From Mycolicibacterium lutetiense (lineage in GTDB: Bacteria; Actinomycetota; Actinomycetes; Mycobacteriales; Mycobacteriaceae): DNA of 64,000 nucleotides. This document shows positions 25,306-33,236 of the stretch, one piece after another (positions within the stretch are counted from its first letter, which is position 1; the number at the start of each line of letters is the position of its first letter). The stretch spans positions 3,038,001 through 3,102,000 of the forward strand of contig NZ_JAGIOP010000002.1 of the NCBI RefSeq assembly GCF_017876775.1, read 5' to 3'. The translations under genes and the position numbers were made by a program. The notes beneath the pieces were generated by a model. That model was given only the letters and a program-made list of their open reading frames with translations. It was not told the origin of the DNA and did not search any database.

Positions 25306-25318
25306 TTGGCACTACCAA
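25306..25318. promoter_or_regulatory. Putative GntR operator, permease/aminotransferase promoter region
   Basis: TTGG-CACTA-CCAA. The same TTGG-N5-CCAA pattern occurs before the GntR gene itself at 32435-32449. It lies 72 bases upstream of the permease ATG in the divergent region. Confidence 0.6.
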
Positions 25319-25342
25319 AACCGATCCACAAGCGTTCCAGGC

Positions 25343-25377
25343 GACCATTGACAGAAATGGTCACAACCGTTTATGGT
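25343..25377 (+). promoter_or_regulatory. Promoter of the microcompartment operon with overlapping palindrome
   Basis: TTGACA (25348-25353), an 18-base spacer and TATGGT (25372-25377) form a good sigma-A promoter 42 bases before the aminotransferase ATG. A perfect 7-bp inverted repeat, GACCATT-gacaga-AATGGTC (25343-25362), covers the -35 box, so a protein bound there would block it. Binder unknown; the GntR regulator at 32469 is the local candidate. Confidence 0.65.
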
Positions 25378-25418
25378 GAGGCCCATCACAGCTACCGAGT
25401 AGCTCAAGAGGGAGCCGC

Positions 25419-26699
25419 ATGTACGACTACGGCACGTTCACGTTCGAGTCCAAAGCCGAGGTGCTGGACAAGGCGAAAACGTTCTGGAATCCAGACAAGA
25501 CACAGTTCTGGACCGATTCGGGTGTCGATCTGGTGATCGACCGCCGCGAGGGATACTTCCTGTGGGACATGGAGGGCCGTCGACTCATCGACATGCACCT
25601 CAATGGCGGTACCTACAACCTCGGCCACCGTAATCCCGAAGTGATGCAAGCGATTTCCGACGGCATGCAGCACTTCGACATGGGGAACCACCACTTCCCC
25701 TCGGTGGCCCGCACCGCACTCGCGCAGCGTCTCGTCGACACGGCGCCGGCGTCCATCAAGAAGATCGCGTTCGCATCCGGCGGCGGCGAGGCGATCGACA
25801 TCGCGCTCAAGAGCGCCCGGCACGCCACCAAGCGCCGCAAGATCGTCTCGATCGTCAAGGCCTACCACGGCCACACCGGTCTGGCCGTGGCCACCGGCGA
25901 CGACCGGTTCGCCAAGTTCTTCCTGGCCGACCAGCCCGACGAGTTCCTGCAGGTGCCGTTCAACGACATCGAGGCGATGGAACGGGTGCTGGCCGGCGGC
26001 GACGTCGCCGCGGTGATCATGGAGACCATCCCGGCCACCTACGGATTCCCGCTTCCCGCACCGGGATACCTGGAAGCCGTCAAGGCCGCCACCGAGAAGC
26101 ACGGCACTCTCTACATCGCCGACGAGGTGCAGACCGGCCTGATGCGCACCGGTGAACTGTGGGGCATCACCAAGCACGGCATCGAACCCGACATCATCGT
26201 CACCGGCAAAGGCCTGTCCGGCGGCATGTACCCGATCGCCGCCGCACTGCTCGGCGACCGCGCCGCGTCCTGGCTCGACCAGGACGGGTTCGCGCACATG
26301 TCCACCTTCGGTGGCGCCGAACTCGGTTGCGTCGCCGCGATCAAGACGCTGGAGATCTGCACCCGCCCCGAGGTGCGCTCGATGGTGCACTACATCGCCG
26401 ACACTTTCGATCACGGACTGCGCCGTATCCAGGCCGACCACCCCGACTGGTTCGTCGGCATCCGGCAGAACGGGGTGATCCTCGGGCTCGAGTTCGATCA
26501 CCCAGAGGGCGCGAAGTTCGTGATGCGCGAGCTCTACGAGAACGGGGTGTGGGCGATCTTCTCGACGCTGGATCCCCGTGTGCTGCAGTTCAAACCAGGT
26601 CTTCTGCTCTCGCGCGAGTTGTGCGAGGACGTGCTGGACCGCCTCGCTGTTGCGGTGAGTCGAGCCAAGACCGCTGCGAATGGACGGAAAGCGTCATGA
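25419..26699 (+). CDS. Class III PLP-dependent aminotransferase (microcompartment enzyme)
   Basis: A 426-aa fold-type I aminotransferase. PLP-binding residues are visible: Asp235 in ADEVQTG and the Schiff-base Lys264 in VTGKGLSGG. In RMM microcompartment loci a class III aminotransferase acts on an amino alcohol or amino ketone, and its product is passed to the aldehyde dehydrogenase. It is the first gene of the shell operon and overlaps the aldehyde dehydrogenase start (ATGA). Whether it is inside the shell is not evident; no clear targeting helix is seen. Confidence 0.92.
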   Translation: MYDYGTFTFESKAEVLDKAKTFWNPDKTQFWTDSGVDLVIDRREGYFLWDMEGRRLIDMHLNGGTYNLGHRNPEVMQAISDGMQHFDMGNHHFPSVARTALAQRLVDTAPASIKKIAFASGGGEAIDIALKSARHATKRRKIVSIVKAYHGHTGLAVATGDDRFAKFFLADQPDEFLQVPFNDIEAMERVLAGGDVAAVIMETIPATYGFPLPAPGYLEAVKAATEKHGTLYIADEVQTGLMRTGELWGITKHGIEPDIIVTGKGLSGGMYPIAAALLGDRAASWLDQDGFAHMSTFGGAELGCVAAIKTLEICTRPEVRSMVHYIADTFDHGLRRIQADHPDWFVGIRQNGVILGLEFDHPEGAKFVMRELYENGVWAIFSTLDPRVLQFKPGLLLSRELCEDVLDRLAVAVSRAKTAANGRKAS

Positions 26700-28243
26700 C
26701 TAATACCGCACAGGCCGGGCACATGCTCGAACGGGCCCGGTGGGCCGCCGGTGCCTACGCCGACTACGACCAGGCCGCGGTGTCGAGGATCGTCACCGCG
26801 GTGGCCGAGGCCGGCTACGCCGAGGCCGAACGGTTCGCCGCCGAGGCGGTCGCCGAGACCGGCATGGGCGTGGTGGCCGACAAGGTCACCAAGAACCGGG
26901 CCTGCTCGCGTGGCATCGTCGACTACTACCGCGGTGAAGATTATGTGTCGCCGCGAGTCGACGAGGCCAACAAGATCGTCGAGCTTCCCCGGCCCGCCGG
27001 GGTGGTGTTGGCCCTGACGCCGACCACCAATCCCGTTGCCACGGTGTACTTCAAGGTGATCCTGGCGCTGATGACCCGCAACGCGGTCGTCGTCGCCCCC
27101 CATCCGCGCGCCAAGCAGTGCTCGGCCGACGCCGCCCGAGTGCTCGCCGAGGCCGCCGTCGCGGCGGGCGCACCCGACGGCATCGTCCAGGTCGTCGACG
27201 AGCCGTCGATTCCCCTGGTGCAGGCGCTGATGGCCGACGACCGCACCGACGTCATCGTCGCCACCGGCGGCACCGGGGTCGTGCGCGCCGCATACTCGTC
27301 GGGCAACCCGGCGCTCGGCGTCGGCCCGGGCAACGTCCCAGTGTTCGTCGATGCCAGTGCGGACATCAACGCCGCGGCCAAGCGGATCGTGGACAGCAAG
27401 GCATTCGACAACTCAGTGCTGTGCACCAACGAGTCGGTGCTGATCGTCGAAGACGCCGTCGCCGACAAACTGCGCTCGGCGCTGACCCGGGCCGGGGCGC
27501 ACATCCTCGACGAGGACGGTGCTCGGCGGCTGCGGGCCTACATGTTCGCCGGCGGACACCTCAACACCGACGTGGTCGGACGCGACGCCGCGTGGATCGC
27601 CGGTCAGGCCGGCCTGCGGGTCACCCCTAAGACCCGCGTGCTGATCGCACCGTTCGACGACGTGATCACCGAAGAGATGCTCGCCCACGAGAAGCTGTCC
27701 CCGGTACTCGGGATGACCACCGCGGCCGACGCCGCGCGCGGTATCCGGGCGGCCCGGGCGGTGGTGCGGATCGGCGGGGCCGGCCACTCGGCCGCCATCC
27801 ACAGCGAGAACCCCTCCGTGATCACTGATTTCGCTTCCCAGGTACCCGTGCTGCGAGTGTCGGTCAACGTCGGCAACTCCACCGGCAGCTCCGGTCTGGA
27901 CACCAACCTGGCGCCGTCGATGACCATCGGCACCGGGTTTGTCGGGCGAAGCTCGATCGGGGAGAACCTGCAGCCGCAGAACCTGATCAACTGGGCCCGC
28001 ATCGCCTACAACAGCGACTCCGGAGTGGCGATGGGCAACTTCGCGGGCATCAACCCCTGGCAAGCACCGGCCGGACCGGTGCCGGAATACCCGCGCGCCT
28101 CCAACGACCGCAACGGTGTGCCCGTCACGCCGCGTCGCTCGCACCCGACGACAAACCGGTCGGCGGATCCCGGACTGGACGTACTGCGAGCCGAACTTCG
28201 CGCACTTGTCGTCGAAGAACTCGCACAACTGATCAAGAGGTAG
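26696..28243 (+). CDS. Microcompartment CoA-acylating-type aldehyde dehydrogenase with C-terminal encapsulation helix
   Basis: A 515-aa PduP/EutE-like aldehyde dehydrogenase. The catalytic nucleophile is Cys243 (NSVLCTNES), and the glycine-rich cofactor loop is ATGGTG (189-194). After the catalytic domain comes a proline/arginine-rich linker and a terminal amphipathic helix (residues 493-515, core LRAELRALVVEEL), which is the expected encapsulation peptide. It traps a toxic aldehyde, probably methylglyoxal or a related C3 aldehyde in RMM, inside the shell. The ATG at 26696 overlaps the aminotransferase stop by four bases. Confidence 0.93.
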   Translation: MTNTAQAGHMLERARWAAGAYADYDQAAVSRIVTAVAEAGYAEAERFAAEAVAETGMGVVADKVTKNRACSRGIVDYYRGEDYVSPRVDEANKIVELPRPAGVVLALTPTTNPVATVYFKVILALMTRNAVVVAPHPRAKQCSADAARVLAEAAVAAGAPDGIVQVVDEPSIPLVQALMADDRTDVIVATGGTGVVRAAYSSGNPALGVGPGNVPVFVDASADINAAAKRIVDSKAFDNSVLCTNESVLIVEDAVADKLRSALTRAGAHILDEDGARRLRAYMFAGGHLNTDVVGRDAAWIAGQAGLRVTPKTRVLIAPFDDVITEEMLAHEKLSPVLGMTTAADAARGIRAARAVVRIGGAGHSAAIHSENPSVITDFASQVPVLRVSVNVGNSTGSSGLDTNLAPSMTIGTGFVGRSSIGENLQPQNLINWARIAYNSDSGVAMGNFAGINPWQAPAGPVPEYPRASNDRNGVPVTPRRSHPTTNRSADPGLDVLRAELRALVVEELAQLIKR

Positions 28244-28247
28244 GGCT

Positions 28248-28853
28248 GTGGCTGAACTTCGTTCCTTCATCTTCATCGACCGGCTGCAACCGCAGACCAT
28301 GTCGTACCTGGGCACCTGGATCAAGGGTGCGCTGCCGCGGGCCAACCAGGCCGCCCAGATCATCGAGGTGGCTCCGGGCCTCGACATCGAAGGCGTCACC
28401 GATGTCGCCCTCAAGCACGCCGAGGTCAAGGCCGGAATCCTGGTGGTAGAGCGGCAATTCGGCTACCTCGAGTTCCACGGGGAAACCGGCGCCGTGAAGG
28501 CAGCCGCCGAGGCCGCACTCGACGAGCTGGGCGGCGACACCGGAAGTGCGGTATCGCCGAATGTGCTGGCCTCGCGGATCATCTCCAGCATCGACCACCA
28601 GCACGCGTTTCTGATCAACCGCAACAAGATCGGGTCGATGGTGCTGCCCGGTGAGTCGCTGTTCGTGCTGGAAGTCCAGCCGGCGTCGTACGCCATCCTG
28701 GCCACCAACGAGGCCGAGAAAGCCGCCGACATCAAGGTGGTCGACTTCCGGATGATCGGCGCCACCGGCCGCGTTTACCTGTCCGGCACGGAAGCCGATG
28801 TCCGTACTGCCGCCGAGGCGGCGCAAGACGCACTCGCCAGGGCGACTGCATGA
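28248..28853 (+). CDS. Tandem-domain microcompartment shell protein (BMC-T), first copy
   Basis: A 201-aa protein with two BMC folds in tandem, which assembles as a pseudohexameric trimer tile in the shell. It aligns along its length with the second tandem protein at 29955: both have VERQFG(Y/V)LE(F/I)H at the end of domain one, HAxxxNRN followed by LPG(E/Q)SL in domain two, and RM/QMIGA(T/A)GR near the C-terminus. Trimer tiles of this type usually have a gated central pore. It starts four bases after the aldehyde dehydrogenase stop. Confidence 0.93.
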   Translation: MAELRSFIFIDRLQPQTMSYLGTWIKGALPRANQAAQIIEVAPGLDIEGVTDVALKHAEVKAGILVVERQFGYLEFHGETGAVKAAAEAALDELGGDTGSAVSPNVLASRIISSIDHQHAFLINRNKIGSMVLPGESLFVLEVQPASYAILATNEAEKAADIKVVDFRMIGATGRVYLSGTEADVRTAAEAAQDALARATA

Positions 28854-29386
28854 ACCGCGACGAGCTGCGCACCCTGGTGCGTGAGGTCGTGCGGGAGGCG
28901 GTACGGGATGCCGGCGCTGCCGCCAGGACTCCGGGGCCGGTGGCTGTCCCCCCGCCACCGGCCCCGGCCCCGGCGCCCGCCCCGCCGACGGTAGCCGGAT
29001 TGTCGGCTCCGCCGACGGCAGCCCACCAGTTCGGCGTGGAACCCACCGGTCCCCGCGCCGTCGACGGAAAGAACCGCACCGAGGCCGTGCAGCTGACCAA
29101 CGACCGGGACCTGGACAACTTTGTCCGGAAACTGTTGCGGCTCTTCGAAAGCCCGAAGACCCGCGCCGACCTCAAGGCCGGCCGGCTCAGCTTCCGGTTG
29201 ACCGGATCGGCCCGGTCCTCGGGTGGCGGAGCCAGCAGGCGCATCGAAACCGGTGCCGTCACCGAACGGCACATCGCCGACATGGCCGGCGGCACGCTCG
29301 TGCTCGGCCGCAAGGCGGTGCTGACCCCACTGGCCCGCGAAAAGGCCCGCACTCTGGGCATCACGATTGAGAAGGAGCGCAAATGA
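28850..29386 (+). CDS. Microcompartment core/scaffold protein with N-terminal targeting-like helix
   Basis: A 178-aa protein of three parts. Residues 1-22 form an amphipathic helix (MNRDELRTLVREVVREAV) that resembles the C-terminal encapsulation helix of the aldehyde dehydrogenase. Residues 23-65 are an Ala/Pro-rich flexible linker. The C-terminal domain ends TPLAREKARTLGITIEK, like the tails of several BMC-associated proteins. No catalytic motif is seen. It overlaps its upstream neighbour by four bases and its downstream neighbour by four. It may tether the enzyme core to the shell; this is inference. Confidence 0.82.
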   Translation: MNRDELRTLVREVVREAVRDAGAAARTPGPVAVPPPPAPAPAPAPPTVAGLSAPPTAAHQFGVEPTGPRAVDGKNRTEAVQLTNDRDLDNFVRKLLRLFESPKTRADLKAGRLSFRLTGSARSSGGGASRRIETGAVTERHIADMAGGTLVLGRKAVLTPLAREKARTLGITIEKERK

Positions 29387-29658
29387 TCTCAGCGGTTGTC
29401 ACCGGCAACGTGTGGTCGACCCGGCGCATCGACGGCATCCCCGCAGGCGCGTTCCTCGAGGTCGAGATCGACGAGACCGGATCGAAGCTGATCGCCTTCG
29501 ACGTTCTCGGCAGCGGTGTGGGCGAGCGGGTCCTCGTCGCCCAGGGCTCGGTCGCTTCGGGCTGGTTCACCGGAACCCCGCCGCCCGTCGACGCCCTCAT
29601 CATCGGATCCATCGATACGAGCACAGACGCCAATTCATCCGGCATTTCCAACAAATAA
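29383..29658 (+). CDS. Microcompartment vertex protein (BMC-P, EutN/CcmL family)
   Basis: A 91-aa pentameric vertex protein. It has the family opening (VxGNVWSTRRxD) and the conserved ...GxGVGERVLVAQGSVA...PVDALIIGSID order of EutN/CcmL proteins, which cap the icosahedral vertices. It starts four bases inside the preceding gene (ATGA). It is the only BMC-P gene in the locus. Confidence 0.95.
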   Translation: MISAVVTGNVWSTRRIDGIPAGAFLEVEIDETGSKLIAFDVLGSGVGERVLVAQGSVASGWFTGTPPPVDALIIGSIDTSTDANSSGISNK

Positions 29659-29670
29659 GGAGAAACACCC

Positions 29671-29952
29671 ATGTCCAGCAATGCAATCGGATTGATCGAG
29701 ACCAAGGGCTTCGTGGCTGCGCTGGCTGCCGCCGACGCCATGGTGAAGGCCGCCAACGTCACCATCACCGACCGCCAGCAGGTCGGCGACGGACTAGTCG
29801 CCGTGATTGTCACCGGTGAGGTGGGCGCGGTCAAGGCCGCCACCGAGGCCGGTGCCGAAACCGCCTCGCAGGTGGGCGAACTGGTCAGCGTGCACGTCAT
29901 CCCGCGTCCGCACAACGAGCTCGGCGCGCACTTCGCGGTCGCCAGCAAGTAG
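29671..29952 (+). CDS. Microcompartment hexameric shell protein (BMC-H)
   Basis: A 93-aa single-domain shell protein. It has the hallmark IGLIETKGFVAALAAADAMVKAA opening (read in parts), a GEVGAVKAATEAGAE helix and VISVHVIPRPH-like end (LVSVHVIPRPH). It forms the main facet tile. GGAGAAA precedes the ATG. It is the only BMC-H gene here, so facets must be built from this hexamer plus the two BMC-T proteins. Confidence 0.96.
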   Translation: MSSNAIGLIETKGFVAALAAADAMVKAANVTITDRQQVGDGLVAVIVTGEVGAVKAATEAGAETASQVGELVSVHVIPRPHNELGAHFAVASK

Positions 29953-29954
29953 CC

Positions 29955-30617
29955 ATGCCGACCACAGCGGACGAGAGCACACGGATCCGCACCCAGATCC
30001 GTGTCTACCTGTTGGTGGAGGATCTGCAACGCCAGTTCGCCGCCTACCTCGGAACGCCGACCCGAGCCCGGGGCTACCCACCGTACGAGGGCGAGCATGC
30101 GCTCATCGTCGAAGTGTCCCCCGCCCTGGCCATCGAGCGGGTAATCGACCTGGCCCTGCGTGAAGTCCCCGGCATCCAGCCTGGAATCCTTTACGTGGAA
30201 CGCCAATTCGGTGTCCTGGAGATCCACTCGGCGAACCTGGAAGATGTGCAGCGGGCCGGCGAGGCGATCCTGGCCGGCACCGGCAACAAGGCCGCCGACC
30301 AGCTGCGGCCGCGGGTGCTCTACCACGACATCATCGAGAACATCACCGATCAGCATGCGGTGATCCTCAACCGCAACCGGCAGGCATCGATGATCCTGCC
30401 CGGGCAGTCCCTGCTGGTCTATGAGATGACCCCAGCGCTGTTCGCGGCGGTTGCGGCCAACGAGGCGGAGCGGGCAGCACCCGGACTTACGGTGGTGGAC
30501 GTGCAGATGATCGGTGCCGCAGGAAGGCTCTACATCGGTGGCAGCACCGCCGACGTGACGGTGGCACGGGACCGGATCACGGCGGTGCTCGACGGTATCG
30601 AGGGACAGGAACACTAA
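29955..30617 (+). CDS. Tandem-domain microcompartment shell protein (BMC-T), second copy
   Basis: A 220-aa tandem BMC protein, paralogous to the 28248 product but with a longer N-terminus (TTADESTRIRTQIRVYLLVE). Domain one contains GYPPYEGEHALIVEV and domain two DQHAVILNRNRQASMILPG. Two tandem-domain tiles in one locus is the known RMM pattern and suggests different pores or stacked double trimers. It begins two bases after the BMC-H stop and overlaps the kinase gene by one base. Confidence 0.93.
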   Translation: MPTTADESTRIRTQIRVYLLVEDLQRQFAAYLGTPTRARGYPPYEGEHALIVEVSPALAIERVIDLALREVPGIQPGILYVERQFGVLEIHSANLEDVQRAGEAILAGTGNKAADQLRPRVLYHDIIENITDQHAVILNRNRQASMILPGQSLLVYEMTPALFAAVAANEAERAAPGLTVVDVQMIGAAGRLYIGGSTADVTVARDRITAVLDGIEGQEH

Positions 30618-31621
30618 TGGTTATCACCGACGAGATCGAGGTCGCCCAACTGGCGTTACGCCAGTACGACATTGGCACGGACGCGACGCTGCGGTTGCTG
30701 AACCTGTCCGAGAATGCCACCTATCTCGTCGAGGACGCCGGCACCCAGTCCATCCTTCGGGTACACCGGCAGGATTACCACCGGCCCCATGAGATCGAAT
30801 CCGAACTGGACTGGCTGGCAGCGCTTCGCGCCGACAGCGACGTCACGGTTCCGGCAGTGCTGCCCACCCGGGACGGACGGCGCCTGGTTACCGTCAGCGG
30901 TGAACAGACGGGCGGAACCGACCGCTACGCCGTGCATTTCGGCATGGTCGGCGGGGCCGAGCCCGATGAAGGCACGTTGACCCTCGACGACTTCCACACG
31001 CTGGGCCGGATCACCGCTGCGCTGCACGATCATTCGCAGCGGTGGGAACGCCCGGCCGGGTTCGGCCGGTTCTCGTGGGACTGGGAGCACAGCCTGGGCA
31101 GGGCCCCGCGGTGGGGCCGCTGGCACGATGCCGAGGGCGTCGGACCGGCCGAACGACAGGTACTGGAACGCGCGCAGCAGTTGCTGCACGACCGCCTACA
31201 GGCCTACGGCACCGGGGCCGACGTCTACGGCCTGATCCACGCCGACCTGCGGCTGGCCAATCTGCTGGTGGACCCCGCCCCCTCGGGGTCCACCAAGATC
31301 ACCGTCATCGACTTCGACGACTGTGGATTTGGTTGGTATTTCTACGATTTCGGCACGGCGGTGTCGTTCATCGAAGATGATCCGGCGTTGCCGGAATGGC
31401 AGGACGCCTGGGTGGGCGGCTACCGCACCCGACGGGACCTGCCCGCCTCCGACGAGGACATGCTGGCCTCGTTCGTGCTGTTTCGCAGGCTGCTGTTGCT
31501 GGCCTGGATGGGCAGCCATGGCCACTCCAGGGAATCGGCTACCAAGGCCATCAGCTATGCCGCGGGAAGCTGTGAACTCGCCGAGCGCTACTTGCGCTCG
31601 GGCGGCCTCACCCTGACCTGA
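30617..31621 (+). CDS. APH-fold kinase of the microcompartment locus (amino-alcohol kinase candidate)
   Basis: A 334-aa aminoglycoside-phosphotransferase/homoserine-kinase-fold enzyme. The catalytic loop is LIHADLRLANLL, and the Mg-binding Asp lies in VIDFDDCGFG. In RMM loci this kinase is thought to phosphorylate a small amino alcohol such as 1-amino-2-propanol or a related intermediate. It is coupled to the preceding BMC-T gene (TAATG-type one-base overlap). It lacks a visible encapsulation helix. Confidence 0.9.
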   Translation: MVITDEIEVAQLALRQYDIGTDATLRLLNLSENATYLVEDAGTQSILRVHRQDYHRPHEIESELDWLAALRADSDVTVPAVLPTRDGRRLVTVSGEQTGGTDRYAVHFGMVGGAEPDEGTLTLDDFHTLGRITAALHDHSQRWERPAGFGRFSWDWEHSLGRAPRWGRWHDAEGVGPAERQVLERAQQLLHDRLQAYGTGADVYGLIHADLRLANLLVDPAPSGSTKITVIDFDDCGFGWYFYDFGTAVSFIEDDPALPEWQDAWVGGYRTRRDLPASDEDMLASFVLFRRLLLLAWMGSHGHSRESATKAISYAAGSCELAERYLRSGGLTLT

Positions 31622-31639
31622 CTCTGAAAGGATCCCAAA

Positions 31640-32419
31640 ATGTTCGCATCGCTTCAGGGCCGCTCGGCCGTCGTCACCGGCGGCAGCAAGGGCATCGGCC
31701 GCGGTATCGCCCAGACCTTCGCCAACGCCGGCGTGAATGTCCTGGTCACCGGGCGCAACCAGGCCGATCTCGATGACGCCGTCGCCGCGCTCGCCGACGC
31801 GCCGGGCCGGGTCAGTGCCCTGCGCGCCGATGTGACCAGCCCCGAGGATGCCCGCACGGTGGTCGAGGCGGCCGTCGAGCGCCACGGCGCTCTGGACATC
31901 GTCTGCGCCAACGCCGGCATCTTCCCATCCGGCCGCATCGAAGACCTCACCCCCGAGGACATCGACCAGGTGCTGGCGGTGAACTTCAAGGGCACCGTCT
32001 ACATCGTGCAGGCCGCACTCGCGGCACTGACCGCCAGCGGTCACGGGCGCGTCGTCATCACCTCGTCGATCACCGGACCGATCACCGGGTACCCGGGCTG
32101 GTCGCACTACGGGGCATCCAAGGCCGCCCAGCTGGGCTTCCTGCGCACCGCCGCAATGGAACTGGCGCCCAAGAAGATTACCGTCAACGCGGTGCTGCCC
32201 GGCAACATCATCACCGAGGGCCTGATCGACATGGGCCAGGACTACCACGACCACATGGCCTCGGCGGTGCCTGCGGGCCGGCTCGGTTCGGTCGCCGACA
32301 TCGGAAACACGGCGCTGTTCTTCGCCACCGACGAGGCCGCCTACATCACCGGACAGTCGCTGGTCGTCGACGGTGGACAGATTCTGCCCGAATCACATAT
32401 GGCAATCGCTGAACTCTAG
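31640..32419 (+). CDS. Short-chain dehydrogenase of the microcompartment locus (amino-alcohol dehydrogenase candidate)
   Basis: A 259-aa classical [13 protein letters not shown] is the cofactor motif, CANAG the structural motif, the catalytic Ser is in ITSSITG, and HYGASKAAQ gives YxxxK. RMM-encoded SDRs are related to Rhodococcus amino-alcohol dehydrogenases that interconvert 1-amino-2-propanol and aminoacetone. It lies 18 bases after the kinase gene and before the GntR promoter. The exact substrate is inferred. Confidence 0.9.
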   Translation: MFASLQGRSAVVTGGSKGIGRGIAQTFANAGVNVLVTGRNQADLDDAVAALADAPGRVSALRADVTSPEDARTVVEAAVERHGALDIVCANAGIFPSGRIEDLTPEDIDQVLAVNFKGTVYIVQAALAALTASGHGRVVITSSITGPITGYPGWSHYGASKAAQLGFLRTAAMELAPKKITVNAVLPGNIITEGLIDMGQDYHDHMASAVPAGRLGSVADIGNTALFFATDEAAYITGQSLVVDGGQILPESHMAIAEL

Positions 32420-32434
32420 TTCAGCCTGGATAGA

Positions 32435-32449
32435 ATTGGCTGTACCAAT
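32435..32449. promoter_or_regulatory. Putative GntR autoregulatory operator
   Basis: ATTGG-CTGTA-CCAAT, with perfect 5-bp arms, 20 bases before the GntR start. It shares the TTGG-N5-CCAA pattern with the site at 25306 at the other end of the locus, as expected if the GntR protein controls both promoters. Confidence 0.62.
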
Positions 32450-32468
32450 ACACGGTTAGGGGGCCGGG

Positions 32469-33236
32469 GTGGCAGTTCACAGCGAGGAGTTGCGCAGGCG
32501 CATCGTCGGCGATATCAACGCGGGCACCCCCGGCGCCAAACTGGGCAGTGAGCGTGACCTGGCCGAACGCTACGGAACCAGCCGCTCCAGCCTGCGCCAG
32601 GTGTTGGCCGCACTCGAGGAAGCCGGGCTGGTGCATCGGGTGATCGGCCGGGCCGGCGGCATCTTCATCAGCCACGGGCAGGTGGAGCGCCACCTCTCCG
32701 ATGTCGTCGGCGTGCCTGCTTTCCTCGCCAATCAGGGGTACGTCGCGGGCACCCGGGTGCTCTCGACGCGCATCACCACCCCCGACGACGCCACCAAGAC
32801 CGCGCTCCGCCTCGGGCCCGGCGACTACGTCATCGAGATCCAGCGCGTCCGGCTGGCCGACGGCTCCCCCATCTCGCTGGAACACGCACAGTTCCCCGCC
32901 GACGCCTTTCCGGGCCTGCTCGACCAGCAGCTGGGCGGGTCACTCTACGAAATCCTGGAATCCCAATACGGTTTGGTCACCGGCCGGGCCGACGAGCGCA
33001 TCGAAGCGGTCAGCGCCACCAGCAGCGAAGCCACCCTCCTTGGCATCAAACCCAAGGCGGCACTGCTGTTGATCACCCGGGTCACCTATGACCAGAACGG
33101 TTCCCCCTGCGAGTTCTCCCGCGACCTGTTCCGCGGGGACCGGACGGCGCTGGCCGTCACGGCGCAGGGCAGCGGCATCGCCACCCACGCCGACGCCAAT
33201 ACTGCCTCGGTCACGCTGCAACGTCAGGTCGGCTGA
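32469..33236 (+). CDS. GntR/HutC-family regulator (UTRA domain) of the microcompartment locus
   Basis: A 255-aa regulator. The winged HTH (about 10-70) contains GSERDLAERYGTSRSSLRQV; the C-terminal UTRA ligand-binding domain (about 90-245) has the usual YVIEIQRVRLADGxPISLE strand. It starts with GTG behind AGGGGG. UTRA regulators respond to small metabolites; here the inducer is probably the amine or its product. It is convergent with the MFS gene, overlapping by 26 bases. Confidence 0.93.
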   Translation: MAVHSEELRRRIVGDINAGTPGAKLGSERDLAERYGTSRSSLRQVLAALEEAGLVHRVIGRAGGIFISHGQVERHLSDVVGVPAFLANQGYVAGTRVLSTRITTPDDATKTALRLGPGDYVIEIQRVRLADGSPISLEHAQFPADAFPGLLDQQLGGSLYEILESQYGLVTGRADERIEAVSATSSEATLLGIKPKAALLLITRVTYDQNGSPCEFSRDLFRGDRTALAVTAQGSGIATHADANTASVTLQRQVG

